DNA of 64,000 nt from IMG/VR virus record IMGVR_UViG_3300022925_001882, positions 1-64,000 of that record; one strand, written 5' to 3'. Made by a program: the position numbers and the translations under genes. This stretch comes from a virus. The notes beneath the pieces were generated by a model. That model searched no databases. It worked only from the letters and a program-made list of their open reading frames with translations, and was not told where the DNA came from. Numbering within the stretch: the stretch's first letter is position 1; every line of letters starts with the position of its first letter. Of this stretch, positions 57,834 to 64,000 are shown one piece after another.

Positions 57834-59426
57834 TTAAGGCCTATATTGTAGTGTTATGAAGTATTCTAATCCACCTGCTCTGTAGTTAGGTACTAATTCA
57901 AATTCATCATCTAGTATATCTCTTATAGTAAATGATAGCAAGTATTTAGGAATAACTTGCCTTTCGATTTTGTAGTCAATTGAACTTACATCATCTAGCA
58001 TTTCTGTACCATCGTATGGACCAGGCGTTCTGTTAAACAATCCAGTATATCTAAATGAAATATCATAACCACCTAAGTAAGTTGTAGATGATATGATTGC
58101 TTTGTATTCGGGAATACGTGGTTGATCAGAGTTTGTGTATCCTAACTCAATACCTACTAGAGTAGTATTAAGTCTTTCAACAACAAAACTGTTTACATAT
58201 CTAACACCTTCAGTGTCGTATGATCCAGTGTTAACAAACTGTGAGTCTGCAAAACTATAATCAATACCTTCACTAAATTTGTATTTGAATACTGTAAAGT
58301 TCTTGTATCCAATCTCTCCACCTACTGCTTCTTCAGGGTCTAAACTTTTATTAGGTAAAGTCCAAGCATCACCGTTCAGTTCATAAAGAGTTGGGTTACG
58401 ATATGATGTACCGAAACTACCAAACCAATTATTAGATTCTGCACCTATACGATATACAAATGCATCTTCACTTAATCTAAAACCTAGATCAAACAGATCG
58501 AATGATGTTAAAGAGTAAACTGATAATTGAGTTTGGCTAAAGTCTTCATACTTTTCATTTTCAGCAGTTGCACCCAGTAATGTGTTTCCAACTTGATGTC
58601 TAGTATCTGCATAAAATCTTTCCGCATCACTCTTATATGTTTCTACACTTTCTGTTTTATAGTTAGCATTGTTAAATGAGTAACCGAATGTGTAGTTATC
58701 ATTCCTTATTGATAAGGAACCTTTATCTCCTGATTGTACGCAATCATTTGACTGTGAGAAACTTGCAGTATAGCAGTTATCATAGTCATACTCGTATGAT
58801 GTACCTGATAGATTTACTTTCCAGTCACCGAATTCTTTCTGTCCTTTGACCGTTAAATTGTTATAACTATCCTTTTCATCGTTGTCTGTTCTAACACTAT
58901 CATTCTTTGCATCAAAGTAACTTAGATTAAAACCACTACCTGTGTGACTTACAAATGTATTACTACCATATCTGATAATAGATCCATCTTTAAGATCATC
59001 AGTAATAAAAATAGCACCACCTAAACTACCAGAACCATATAGGACTGAAGTTGGACCATTGACTATTTTTACATTTTCGTTTCCAGTAGCAAAGTCATGA
59101 CCAAAATCATACCATCCGCTACCTGCATCATTAGCAGGTACACCGTTTCTGAAAATAGTCGTGTGAATCGTTTGTGTTCCTCTTTCTGTATAACCTAAAA
59201 AAGAACCATAACCACCTGAAGTTGTTGCTTCGGGTATAATTGATTCTAATACGTTAACATCAGTCGAAGGATCTGATTCTGTTTCATATATGGTTGCGCC
59301 TGTGACTACTACTTCTTCGATCTCCTGTGCTTGTACTTCATTTGCTACTATCATTAGTAACATAAATACTACCACTGCATAAAGTGGAGCAAAGTTGATG
59401 TGGAAGTTTTTGTTTTCTTCTTTCAT
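57834..59426 (-). CDS. TonB-dependent outer-membrane receptor-like protein
   Basis: 530 residues, uninterrupted. A Sec signal peptide (about 1-33, hydrophobic LYAVVVFMLLMIVANEVQA) is followed by IEEVVVTGA (36-44), the usual start of TonB-dependent receptors including a TonB-box-like strand. The plug domain (~50-140) has SFLGYTERGTQT, FRNGVPANDAGSGWYDFG, and VKIVNGPTSVLYGSGSLGG, matching the RGxxx..DG.......GP.S.LYG..A.GG.I pattern. The rest is alternating aromatic/polar strand sequence, ending LEYFITLQYRP. The barrel (~390 residues) is short for a 22-strand family. It is coupled to the upstream gene by ATGA, and UvsW begins 3 nt after it. It may serve nutrient uptake or superinfection exclusion. 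Confidence 0.82.
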   Translation of the reverse strand: MKEENKNFHINFAPLYAVVVFMLLMIVANEVQAQEIEEVVVTGATIYETESDPSTDVNVLESIIPEATTSGGYGSFLGYTERGTQTIHTTIFRNGVPANDAGSGWYDFGHDFATGNENVKIVNGPTSVLYGSGSLGGAIFITDDLKDGSIIRYGSNTFVSHTGSGFNLSYFDAKNDSVRTDNDEKDSYNNLTVKGQKEFGDWKVNLSGTSYEYDYDNCYTASFSQSNDCVQSGDKGSLSIRNDNYTFGYSFNNANYKTESVETYKSDAERFYADTRHQVGNTLLGATAENEKYEDFSQTQLSVYSLTSFDLFDLGFRLSEDAFVYRIGAESNNWFGSFGTSYRNPTLYELNGDAWTLPNKSLDPEEAVGGEIGYKNFTVFKYKFSEGIDYSFADSQFVNTGSYDTEGVRYVNSFVVERLNTTLVGIELGYTNSDQPRIPEYKAIISSTTYLGGYDISFRYTGLFNRTPGPYDGTEMLDDVSSIDYKIERQVIPKYLLSFTIRDILDDEFELVPNYRAGGLEYFITLQYRP

Positions 59427-60544
59427 TTTATATTTATGGGTCTCCCATTTGTTATAATTATAATTTTGCCATTTTGATTATCTCCATGACATTGTTCGGG
59501 TTCTACAATTGAATTAAATTGCATTAAAACAGGTAAACTTTTTACAGTTGTTTCTGTATAATCATCAGGTTGATCAAACAAATCCCCGCTCTTATGCATG
59601 TTTAACGAATGTTCAGAAATTGCTTCCCGGCATTCTTTAAAGACTCCAATTCTAGTAGCCTCATCTTTAGACGCATGTGATCTCCACTCTGGAGTTCCCC
59701 TCCCTAGTACGACATCACTTACACCAATTTCGACAAGCCATTCACAACAATCGTTTATCGCATCTACATCTATTTCTGTAATGTAGTTTGCGGCAAACTC
59801 CAGTTTAGGATCATCATTGATGATTGCCTTGTCTACTTTTATACCAAGTTGTGACATTCGGTATAAACATTTTGCACTGTTGTCTAAAGTTACGCCTGCA
59901 AGTAACTCATCTAATACTGAATTAGATTTGACAACAGTATATTGTCCATTAGTTAAGACCAACGTTGGATCTTTGTATTCTACTTTGGTTTGTTCTAATG
60001 TATCAATTACGTCTTTTACTTCATTGTGATACACTGTTGTAAAGTATTGAGGTAAAATATTGTATGCTAGTTTCAAAGATGATGTGCTTGGATCTGCTTC
60101 ATATCTTTTGCGTTCACTATTCCATACCCAAGGTTGTGAGTTATCTATTGGACCATAATCATCAATAGGAAAAAAGGTTGTCATTTCCTTTCTGAAGTTA
60201 GATATAAATTCTTTTTTGAATGGAACTCTGATAACCATTTTATTCACACTATCGTCCCAATCAACATTTGCATTTGTATACTTAGGAAGACTTGGTACAA
60301 CTACACACTTCCATGTTAAGGTTTCTAACTCATCGACTGTATATCCGTTAGTAGCAAATTGCTTTCTGTACTTGTGCAAAAGTTTATCAAACAACTCTGC
60401 TTGACCAGATGTAATCTGCTTTTTGTCTTGGGTCAATGATTGCATGTTGGATATGAATTTGTGATCATAGTGAGACAAACTAATGGAAGTGGTCAACATA
60501 AAGTAGATCACTTGTTCTTTAGATGTAAATTCAATCTTTTGCAT
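59423..60544 (-). CDS. Unknown 373-residue protein
   Basis: Start at ATG 60544, with AGGAAG 12 nt and a TATAAT box 6 nt upstream. Not recognised. The N-terminal ~80 residues are helical and basic (TSKEQVIYFMLTTSISLSH, then SGQAELFDKLLHKYRKQFA). Two WN-type elements (VWNSERKRYEAD) and an alpha/beta region (VSDVVLGRGTPEWRSHASKD) follow, with SLPVLMQFNSIVEPEQCHG near the end. It is encoded between the AAA ATPase and the receptor gene, whose start it overlaps (ATGA). A nucleic-acid-related role would suit the neighbours but is unproven. Confidence 0.75.
   Translation of the reverse strand: MQKIEFTSKEQVIYFMLTTSISLSHYDHKFISNMQSLTQDKKQITSGQAELFDKLLHKYRKQFATNGYTVDELETLTWKCVVVPSLPKYTNANVDWDDSVNKMVIRVPFKKEFISNFRKEMTTFFPIDDYGPIDNSQPWVWNSERKRYEADPSTSSLKLAYNILPQYFTTVYHNEVKDVIDTLEQTKVEYKDPTLVLTNGQYTVVKSNSVLDELLAGVTLDNSAKCLYRMSQLGIKVDKAIINDDPKLEFAANYITEIDVDAINDCCEWLVEIGVSDVVLGRGTPEWRSHASKDEATRIGVFKECREAISEHSLNMHKSGDLFDQPDDYTETTVKSLPVLMQFNSIVEPEQCHGDNQNGKIIIITNGRPINIK
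59431..59438 (-). promoter_or_regulatory. Late-type element CATAAATA before the receptor gene
   Basis: Minus strand CATAAATA, 4 nt before the ATG, inside the end of the 373-aa gene. One base from consensus; it could add late transcription to the early operon. Confidence 0.4.
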
Positions 60545-60550
60545 GTTTAT

Positions 60551-60556
60551 ATTATA
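60551..60556 (-). promoter_or_regulatory. TATAAT box 6 nt before ATG
   Basis: Perfect -10 on the minus strand but no good -35 at 16-18 nt, so it is uncertain. Confidence 0.3.
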
Positions 60557-60598
60557 CTTCCTTTTGTACACTTAACCTATTAAAACGGTAATAAAAAA

Positions 60599-60618
60599 GG
60601 GGCGACCTAAGCCGCCCC
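60599..60618 (-). terminator. Terminator after the AAA ATPase gene
   Basis: GGGGCG / CGCCCC stem with an 8-nt loop, followed on the minus strand by TTTTTT. Confidence 0.85.
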
Positions 60619-60635
60619 CAACTCCTGACACAGAG

Positions 60636-61676
60636 TTATCTGATTTTCATGCAAGTTGACTCTGCTAACACTTTCCAGTTATTAACACCAGTCACTTTGA
60701 ATAAGTCAGCAATCTTAAGAGCCATTCTCATTGAGATTTCTCTAAGTTTGTGAGCATTCTCTTCCATGAAGTCAAAGATTTCTTGACCTTGACCATCGTT
60801 GAAGTCGTAGTCTTTGAACAAACCACCGTCACTGTCTCTGTCAACCTGCTTGATTCTAAGCATTTTGTCTCTAGCACTGTCGATAGTCAGATCCAAGAAG
60901 TGACACCTTGACTGAAGGGCTTCTAAGTGATCCTGCAACTTCTTAGACTTCAAGTGTTCAAACTTCAAGTTAGTAATGAAGATACATGAACCTTTGAACT
61001 CAAAAGAGTTTGGAATACCTTCTCTGTTAAGAAGACTAGAATCAGAGTTCCAGCAAATCCTTCTGCTTTTGCCTGAGTCAAGGGCTGCCTTAAGAATGTT
61101 AAGAGCAAGATCGTCCTGAAAAACAGAGTCACAGTCATCAAACACTAAAACGTTTTTAGCATCAGAATACTTGTAAAGAACTGCGTAAAGACCTAGAGCA
61201 GTCATTGCACCTTTAACAACTTCATACCTAGTTCTGCTGTTAGTCAGTTGATCAAACAATGAAGCCTTCTCCATTTGTTGTTCAACACCATAAGACTTAC
61301 CTACACCTGGAGGGCCTGAAACGATCATTGCTCTAATGTCGCCTGCGATAGTAGCCTTAGCCATATCATCAAGGATGTCGAATCTAGTTTTGATTCTGTC
61401 CATAGCCTCAGTTTCTGTTTCAGTCACCTCGGGTGCTAGTTCTTCAACTGCTTGATTAGCCATAATTGGTTTCTCAGTTCCCCATGTGATATCGTTAATG
61501 TTATTAACTTTGATTTTAACATTAGCAATTTGAACTTGGGGAAACTTACCGTCATTTTTGACAGTAACGAATCCACCGCGTTTGCCTGTTGCGTAACCCT
61601 TAACCAACTCAAATTGTTGATTAACGATTGGTTGATTTCTGTACTCTCCGTACTTTACTGTGATAGTCTGTGTCAT
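60636..61676 (-). CDS. AAA+ ATPase of unknown role
   Basis: 346 residues. Walker A GPPGVGKS (~121-128), Walker B VLVFDDCDS (~177-185), sensor 1 CIFITNLKFE near 237 and LQSRCHFLDL as an arginine-finger-like SRC. The N-terminal ~90 residues (KYGEYRNQPIVNQQFELVKGYA) look like a separate small beta domain. The ATPase core resembles MoxR/dynein-like single-ring phage ATPases near replication genes, but the function is unknown. Expression is strong and early: two perfect sigma70-type promoters lie upstream and GGAG precedes the ATG. It has its own terminator. Confidence 0.85.
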   Translation of the reverse strand: MTQTITVKYGEYRNQPIVNQQFELVKGYATGKRGGFVTVKNDGKFPQVQIANVKIKVNNINDITWGTEKPIMANQAVEELAPEVTETETEAMDRIKTRFDILDDMAKATIAGDIRAMIVSGPPGVGKSYGVEQQMEKASLFDQLTNSRTRYEVVKGAMTALGLYAVLYKYSDAKNVLVFDDCDSVFQDDLALNILKAALDSGKSRRICWNSDSSLLNREGIPNSFEFKGSCIFITNLKFEHLKSKKLQDHLEALQSRCHFLDLTIDSARDKMLRIKQVDRDSDGGLFKDYDFNDGQGQEIFDFMEENAHKLREISMRMALKIADLFKVTGVNNWKVLAESTCMKIR

Positions 61677-61711
61677 ATTAACTCCGTTGTGTCAGTTTAA
61701 GTTATACAATA

Positions 61712-61740
61712 ATTATACTACCTTTGGGTAGTAATGTCAA
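61712..61740 (-). promoter_or_regulatory. Perfect sigma70-type early promoter (proximal)
   Basis: Minus strand TTGACA, 17-nt spacer, TATAAT, ending 35 nt before the AAA ATPase ATG. The spacer contains a TACCTTTGGGTA-type inverted repeat. Confidence 0.9.
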
Positions 61741-61799
61741 GCCTTTGGGCAAACTTTTTTAAGATTTTTTTGTTTGCTTTTTGACTTTTCATACTATCT

Positions 61800-61828
61800 A
61801 TTATACGGAAAAAGGTACCAAATGTCAA
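61800..61828 (-). promoter_or_regulatory. Perfect sigma70-type early promoter (distal)
   Basis: Minus strand TTGACA, 17-nt spacer, TATAAT, 88 nt upstream of the proximal copy and sharing the GGCTTGACATT context. Confidence 0.9.
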
Positions 61829-61883
61829 GCCTTTTTACCATTATTTTACCATTATTTCGCCTAGTAAAATCAATGAGTTACGA

Positions 61884-62342
61884 TTAATCTACTTGGATAT
61901 CTTCCATACCAGCAGTTCTGAGACGTACAATATGTCCCATTTGCCACTGTTTTGCGTCTAGGCCTTTCATTATGCCCAGATACTTATTTCTAAGCAGGGC
62001 TACTTCGTTGATAAGATACTCAAAGTCTATCACTTCATCTTCTCCATCTACATACTTTTCAGCATCACGTGAAGTTAAGGCTCGTTGATATTTCTCTAAG
62101 TATTTTTGAAAATGTGTTCTGCGAATCTTACGTAGTTTGATATTAAGAAGGTTGAGCACCGCTTCAATCTCTTGTAGTTGATTGAAACGATGTTCTGTTA
62201 TGCCTGGCAGTGCTGATATATGTTTCTCAACATAACCACTGACAATGCAATCCTTTTTACTAGACAGCAGTTCTGATTCGTAATGAGCAATGAAGTCAGG
62301 TATTACTGACAAGTCATGGCTAATACGTGTATACCAATTCAA
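61884..62342 (-). CDS. Unknown helical protein of the recombination cluster
   Basis: 152 residues, almost all helical. FNQLQEIEAVLNLLNIKLRK, RRTHFQKYLEKYQRAL, SRDAEKYVDGEDEVID and LLRNKYLGIMKGLDAKQWQM are distinctive. Size, charge and position next to UvsX would fit a recombination mediator such as UvsY, but the sequence does not clearly match T4 UvsY as I remember it. It is encoded 9 nt after the 83-aa acidic protein and is followed by the twin-promoter region. Confidence 0.75.
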   Translation of the reverse strand: MNWYTRISHDLSVIPDFIAHYESELLSSKKDCIVSGYVEKHISALPGITEHRFNQLQEIEAVLNLLNIKLRKIRRTHFQKYLEKYQRALTSRDAEKYVDGEDEVIDFEYLINEVALLRNKYLGIMKGLDAKQWQMGHIVRLRTAGMEDIQVD

Positions 62343-62351
62343 GTAATACCC

Positions 62352-62603
62352 CTAATCCCACTCATCATCAACTTCATCATAGTCATCATCGTCTTCTTCC
62401 CAAACTTCATCTTCGTCTTCTGAAAAGTAAGATAATGCTTCCTTGATCTTTTTATCGTCTTTAAAGGCTTTCTTTATTTCTTGTGCAGTCATGCCTTCAT
62501 CGATTAAATGATTGACGAGTACGTCAGCCGCTTCGTGTATATCACCATCTTCAATCGAAGGTTTGATGATTTCCCAGATTCTGGCTAAATCATTCAAATT
62601 CAT
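62352..62603 (-). CDS. Small acidic protein
   Basis: 83 residues. A helical N-terminal ~55 residues (LARIWEIIKPSIEDGDIHEA, LIDEGMTAQEIKKAFKDD) precede a run of ~25 Asp/Glu residues with few breaks. Acidic tails of this type can mimic DNA or contact ssDNA-binding and recombination proteins. It is encoded 3 nt after UvsX and co-transcribed with it. Function not recognised. Confidence 0.8.
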   Translation of the reverse strand: MNLNDLARIWEIIKPSIEDGDIHEAADVLVNHLIDEGMTAQEIKKAFKDDKKIKEALSYFSEDEDEVWEEDDDDYDEVDDEWD

Positions 62604-62606
62604 ATG

Positions 62607-63683
62607 CTATTCCTCTACAGTTTCTAATACGTCTTCTTCGTTATTTACATTATCCAACGCAGTTTTAACTTCAGAGTATTCTGACATAAGCATATCCAAA
62701 CACCCGTCTTCATTTGCTTCCCAAGGCTTTCTAAACTTGAGAACTTCTTCACCAGATTGAGTGATATACTTTAAACGATTGCCTTGCTTAGTTAGTAAGC
62801 CTGATTTCTCAAACAAATCAACTAAACCAGAATAGGGATTCATACCTGTTTCATAAGGAATCTTCACTTGCACACCCTCGAAAGGTTTTGCATAACGAGT
62901 CTTCATTACTTTACAACCTGCACGAATACCTCTGACATCAGAGATTTTATTTCCTGCGGCGTCTTCTTTTAGTTTCATTTTCTTCATAGCAACTACGATA
63001 CTTGATGCATAGATAAAGCCTTGACCACCAGAGATTTTATCGTCTGGGTCAAACATATCTTGTGATGCATATGTATGATTAGTTGCAACGAGTCCAACGT
63101 TATAACTACCGAACATGTTAACTGAGTTCCTAACTAAAGCAGTCAATGCCTTAGGCTTACGACCCATGTCACCTTTCATATCACCTTTGTCAAATTGATC
63201 AACATCAGTTGGGGTCAGTAACATACCCAATGAGTCAATTACAAATAACACTTTAGGACGTTCTTCGTCTGCCATGTCTTTATAATCTTTCATAAAGGTT
63301 GAGATAGTTTTTGCTACATCGTCAATCATACTCATGCTCAACTTCAAAAGTTTTTCTTCTGAAGTATCGACACCCAATGCATGTAGCCAAGTTTCATCAA
63401 GTGCATTCTCTGAGTCAATTAAGACTACAAAGATGCCCTGATCTTGTGCTGACTTTACAATGTTGCCTGCGGCGAAATATGATTTACCTGCGCCTGATTC
63501 TCCTGCAAATACAGTAACCTTACCTAAAGGAACACCTCTGTGAAAATCACCTGAGATAAGATAGTTGAGTGCATAAGAACCCGTTGAGATCCAGTCTGTT
63601 GGATCATTGAATCCTATTGACAAGCCGTCAATGGATTTGGTTATGTCTTTCCTAAATTTGGAAACGTCAAATGGTTTTGCCAC
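62607..63683 (-). CDS. uvsX: UvsX RecA-like recombinase
   Basis: 358 residues (T4 UvsX: 391). TDWISTGSYALNYLISGDFH, Walker A FAGESGAGKS (~57-66), VVLIDSENALDETWL, Walker B VLFVIDSLGMLLTP (~147), LVATNHTY and DKISGGQGFIYASSIVV for the DNA-binding loop region. It catalyses strand exchange in phage recombination-dependent replication. The C-terminal ~60 residues are acidic, as in RecA. ATG preceded by GGAG, 8 nt after the 78-aa gene. Confidence 0.96.
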   Translation of the reverse strand: MAKPFDVSKFRKDITKSIDGLSIGFNDPTDWISTGSYALNYLISGDFHRGVPLGKVTVFAGESGAGKSYFAAGNIVKSAQDQGIFVVLIDSENALDETWLHALGVDTSEEKLLKLSMSMIDDVAKTISTFMKDYKDMADEERPKVLFVIDSLGMLLTPTDVDQFDKGDMKGDMGRKPKALTALVRNSVNMFGSYNVGLVATNHTYASQDMFDPDDKISGGQGFIYASSIVVAMKKMKLKEDAAGNKISDVRGIRAGCKVMKTRYAKPFEGVQVKIPYETGMNPYSGLVDLFEKSGLLTKQGNRLKYITQSGEEVLKFRKPWEANEDGCLDMLMSEYSEVKTALDNVNNEEDVLETVEE

Positions 63684-63691
63684 AATTACTC

Positions 63692-63928
63692 CTATTGATT
63701 AGATTGTTTGTTGTTAATTCTACTAGAGTTAGAAGGCTTTTGCAAGATTTCTGGGCAGGCTTCTGCCATATCATCTAAATCGAAATCAGCAGGGTAATGT
63801 CTTAGTGCGGCTCTTGCCCTATCTCTGATAAGACTTGGTACACGCGGAGTTTTACCCGGATCGCATAATTCTTCTAATAATTTCTTCCCTTGTTTAAGGG
63901 CTCTAAATCTTTCGTCTGGTAGTGTCAT
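63692..63928 (-). CDS. Small BPSL0761-like protein
   Basis: 78 residues. MTLPDERFRALKQGKKLLEE, then IRDRARAALRHYP, follows the T-x-PDER-x-RA ... L ... AR-x-LRHYP pattern of a small family found in many bacteria and phages, with no known function. AGGAG is 9 nt before the ATG. It is encoded directly before UvsX. Confidence 0.8.
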   Translation of the reverse strand: MTLPDERFRALKQGKKLLEELCDPGKTPRVPSLIRDRARAALRHYPADFDLDDMAEACPEILQKPSNSSRINNKQSNQ

Positions 63929-63950
63929 TTTAATTTTCTCCTACAAAATA

Positions 63951-63970
63951 TGGGGGAGTTGCCTCCCCCA
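63951..63970 (-). terminator. Hairpin upstream of the UvsX unit
   Basis: TGGGGGAG / CTCCCCCA, a perfect 8-bp stem with a 4-nt loop, followed on the minus strand by ATATTTTG. It probably ends the unit whose coding region lies to the right of the window. Confidence 0.7.
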
Positions 63971-63979
63971 GACTAACAA

Positions 63980-64000
63980 TTAAGAATTGTTTTGTCTTGC
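63980..64000 (-). CDS. Possible C-terminal end of the next gene
   Basis: One minus-strand frame reads six codons (ARQNNS) and a TAA at 63980-63982, just before the hairpin. Too short to identify. Confidence 0.3.
   Translation of the reverse strand, partial: ARQNNS

Noticed and set aside
61884-62342. UvsY identity for the 152-aa protein
   Set aside because: Context and helical content fit, but the sequence pattern does not clearly match UvsY, so I left it unnamed.
1-64000. Cyanophage identity
   Set aside because: Many genes resemble those of cyanobacterial T4-like phages, but no psbA, psbD, hli, talC or similar gene is in the window, and the TonB-receptor-like gene suggests a heterotrophic Gram-negative host instead.

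Overview
This window is a 64 kb piece of the genome of a marine T4-like myovirus (tailed, contractile-tail phage). The evidence is a set of recognisable T4 core genes: neck gp13, gp14 and gp15, sheath gp18, tube gp19, small terminase gp16, head-completion nuclease gp4, clamp loader gp44 with a gp62-like partner, primase gp61, helicase gp41, UvsW, UvsX and a gp1-type dNMP kinase. Accessory genes are of the kind carried by oceanic T4-like phages: PhoH, a GroES-like co-chaperonin, an IscA-type Fe-S protein, peptide deformylase, 2OG-Fe(II) oxygenase and Nudix hydrolase. The DNA is AT-rich. No photosynthesis genes are present, so a cyanobacterial host is not indicated. A TonB-dependent-receptor-like gene points to a Gram-negative host, but the host cannot be fixed from this window.

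Most genes are on the minus strand in tightly coupled runs (ATGA and TAATG overlaps). The plus-strand islands are phoH, a zinc/HNH-like gene, gp14-gp15-nudix and one 130-aa gene. Layout: 1-6.5 kb holds PhoH, the gp44 clamp loader, a small secreted protein, the co-chaperonin and a DnaE-like fragment. 6.5-18.9 kb holds fibre and structural proteins with an M15 peptidase. 18.9-29.1 kb holds gp16, gp4, tube-fold protein, gp19, gp18, dNMP kinase and gp13. 29.1-36 kb holds an SGNH protein, an unknown basic protein, gp14-gp15-nudix and a membrane-anchored coiled coil. 36-40 kb is a second giant fibre gene. 40-47.6 kb holds an exonuclease, a second SGNH protein, IscA, structural unknowns and a ligase-like protein. 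47.6-50 kb holds gp41-gp61. 50-56 kb holds a virion protein, peptide deformylase, a second DnaE-like fragment coupled to a DEDD exonuclease, the oxygenase and the gp62-like protein. 56.4-64 kb holds UvsW, the TonB-receptor-like gene, an unknown, an AAA ATPase, two small proteins and UvsX.

Regulation is unusually readable. Host-type early promoters (TTGACA-N17-TATAAT, several perfect) precede replication and metabolism genes. T4-type late promoters (TATAAATA, GATAAATA, CTAAATA) precede virion genes. At seven genes the late element lies exactly 5 nt before the start codon with no ribosome-binding site, which predicts leaderless late mRNAs.

The most notable observations are: (1) a phage TonB-dependent-receptor-like gene translationally coupled inside the recombination/replication operon; (2) two short proteins about 47 kb apart that together carry the hallmark motifs of a bacterial C-family replicative polymerase (DnaE), one of them coupled to a DEDD exonuclease; (3) the fixed-spacing leaderless late promoters; (4) an unrecognised protein with KxDG and EGFV ligase-like motifs.
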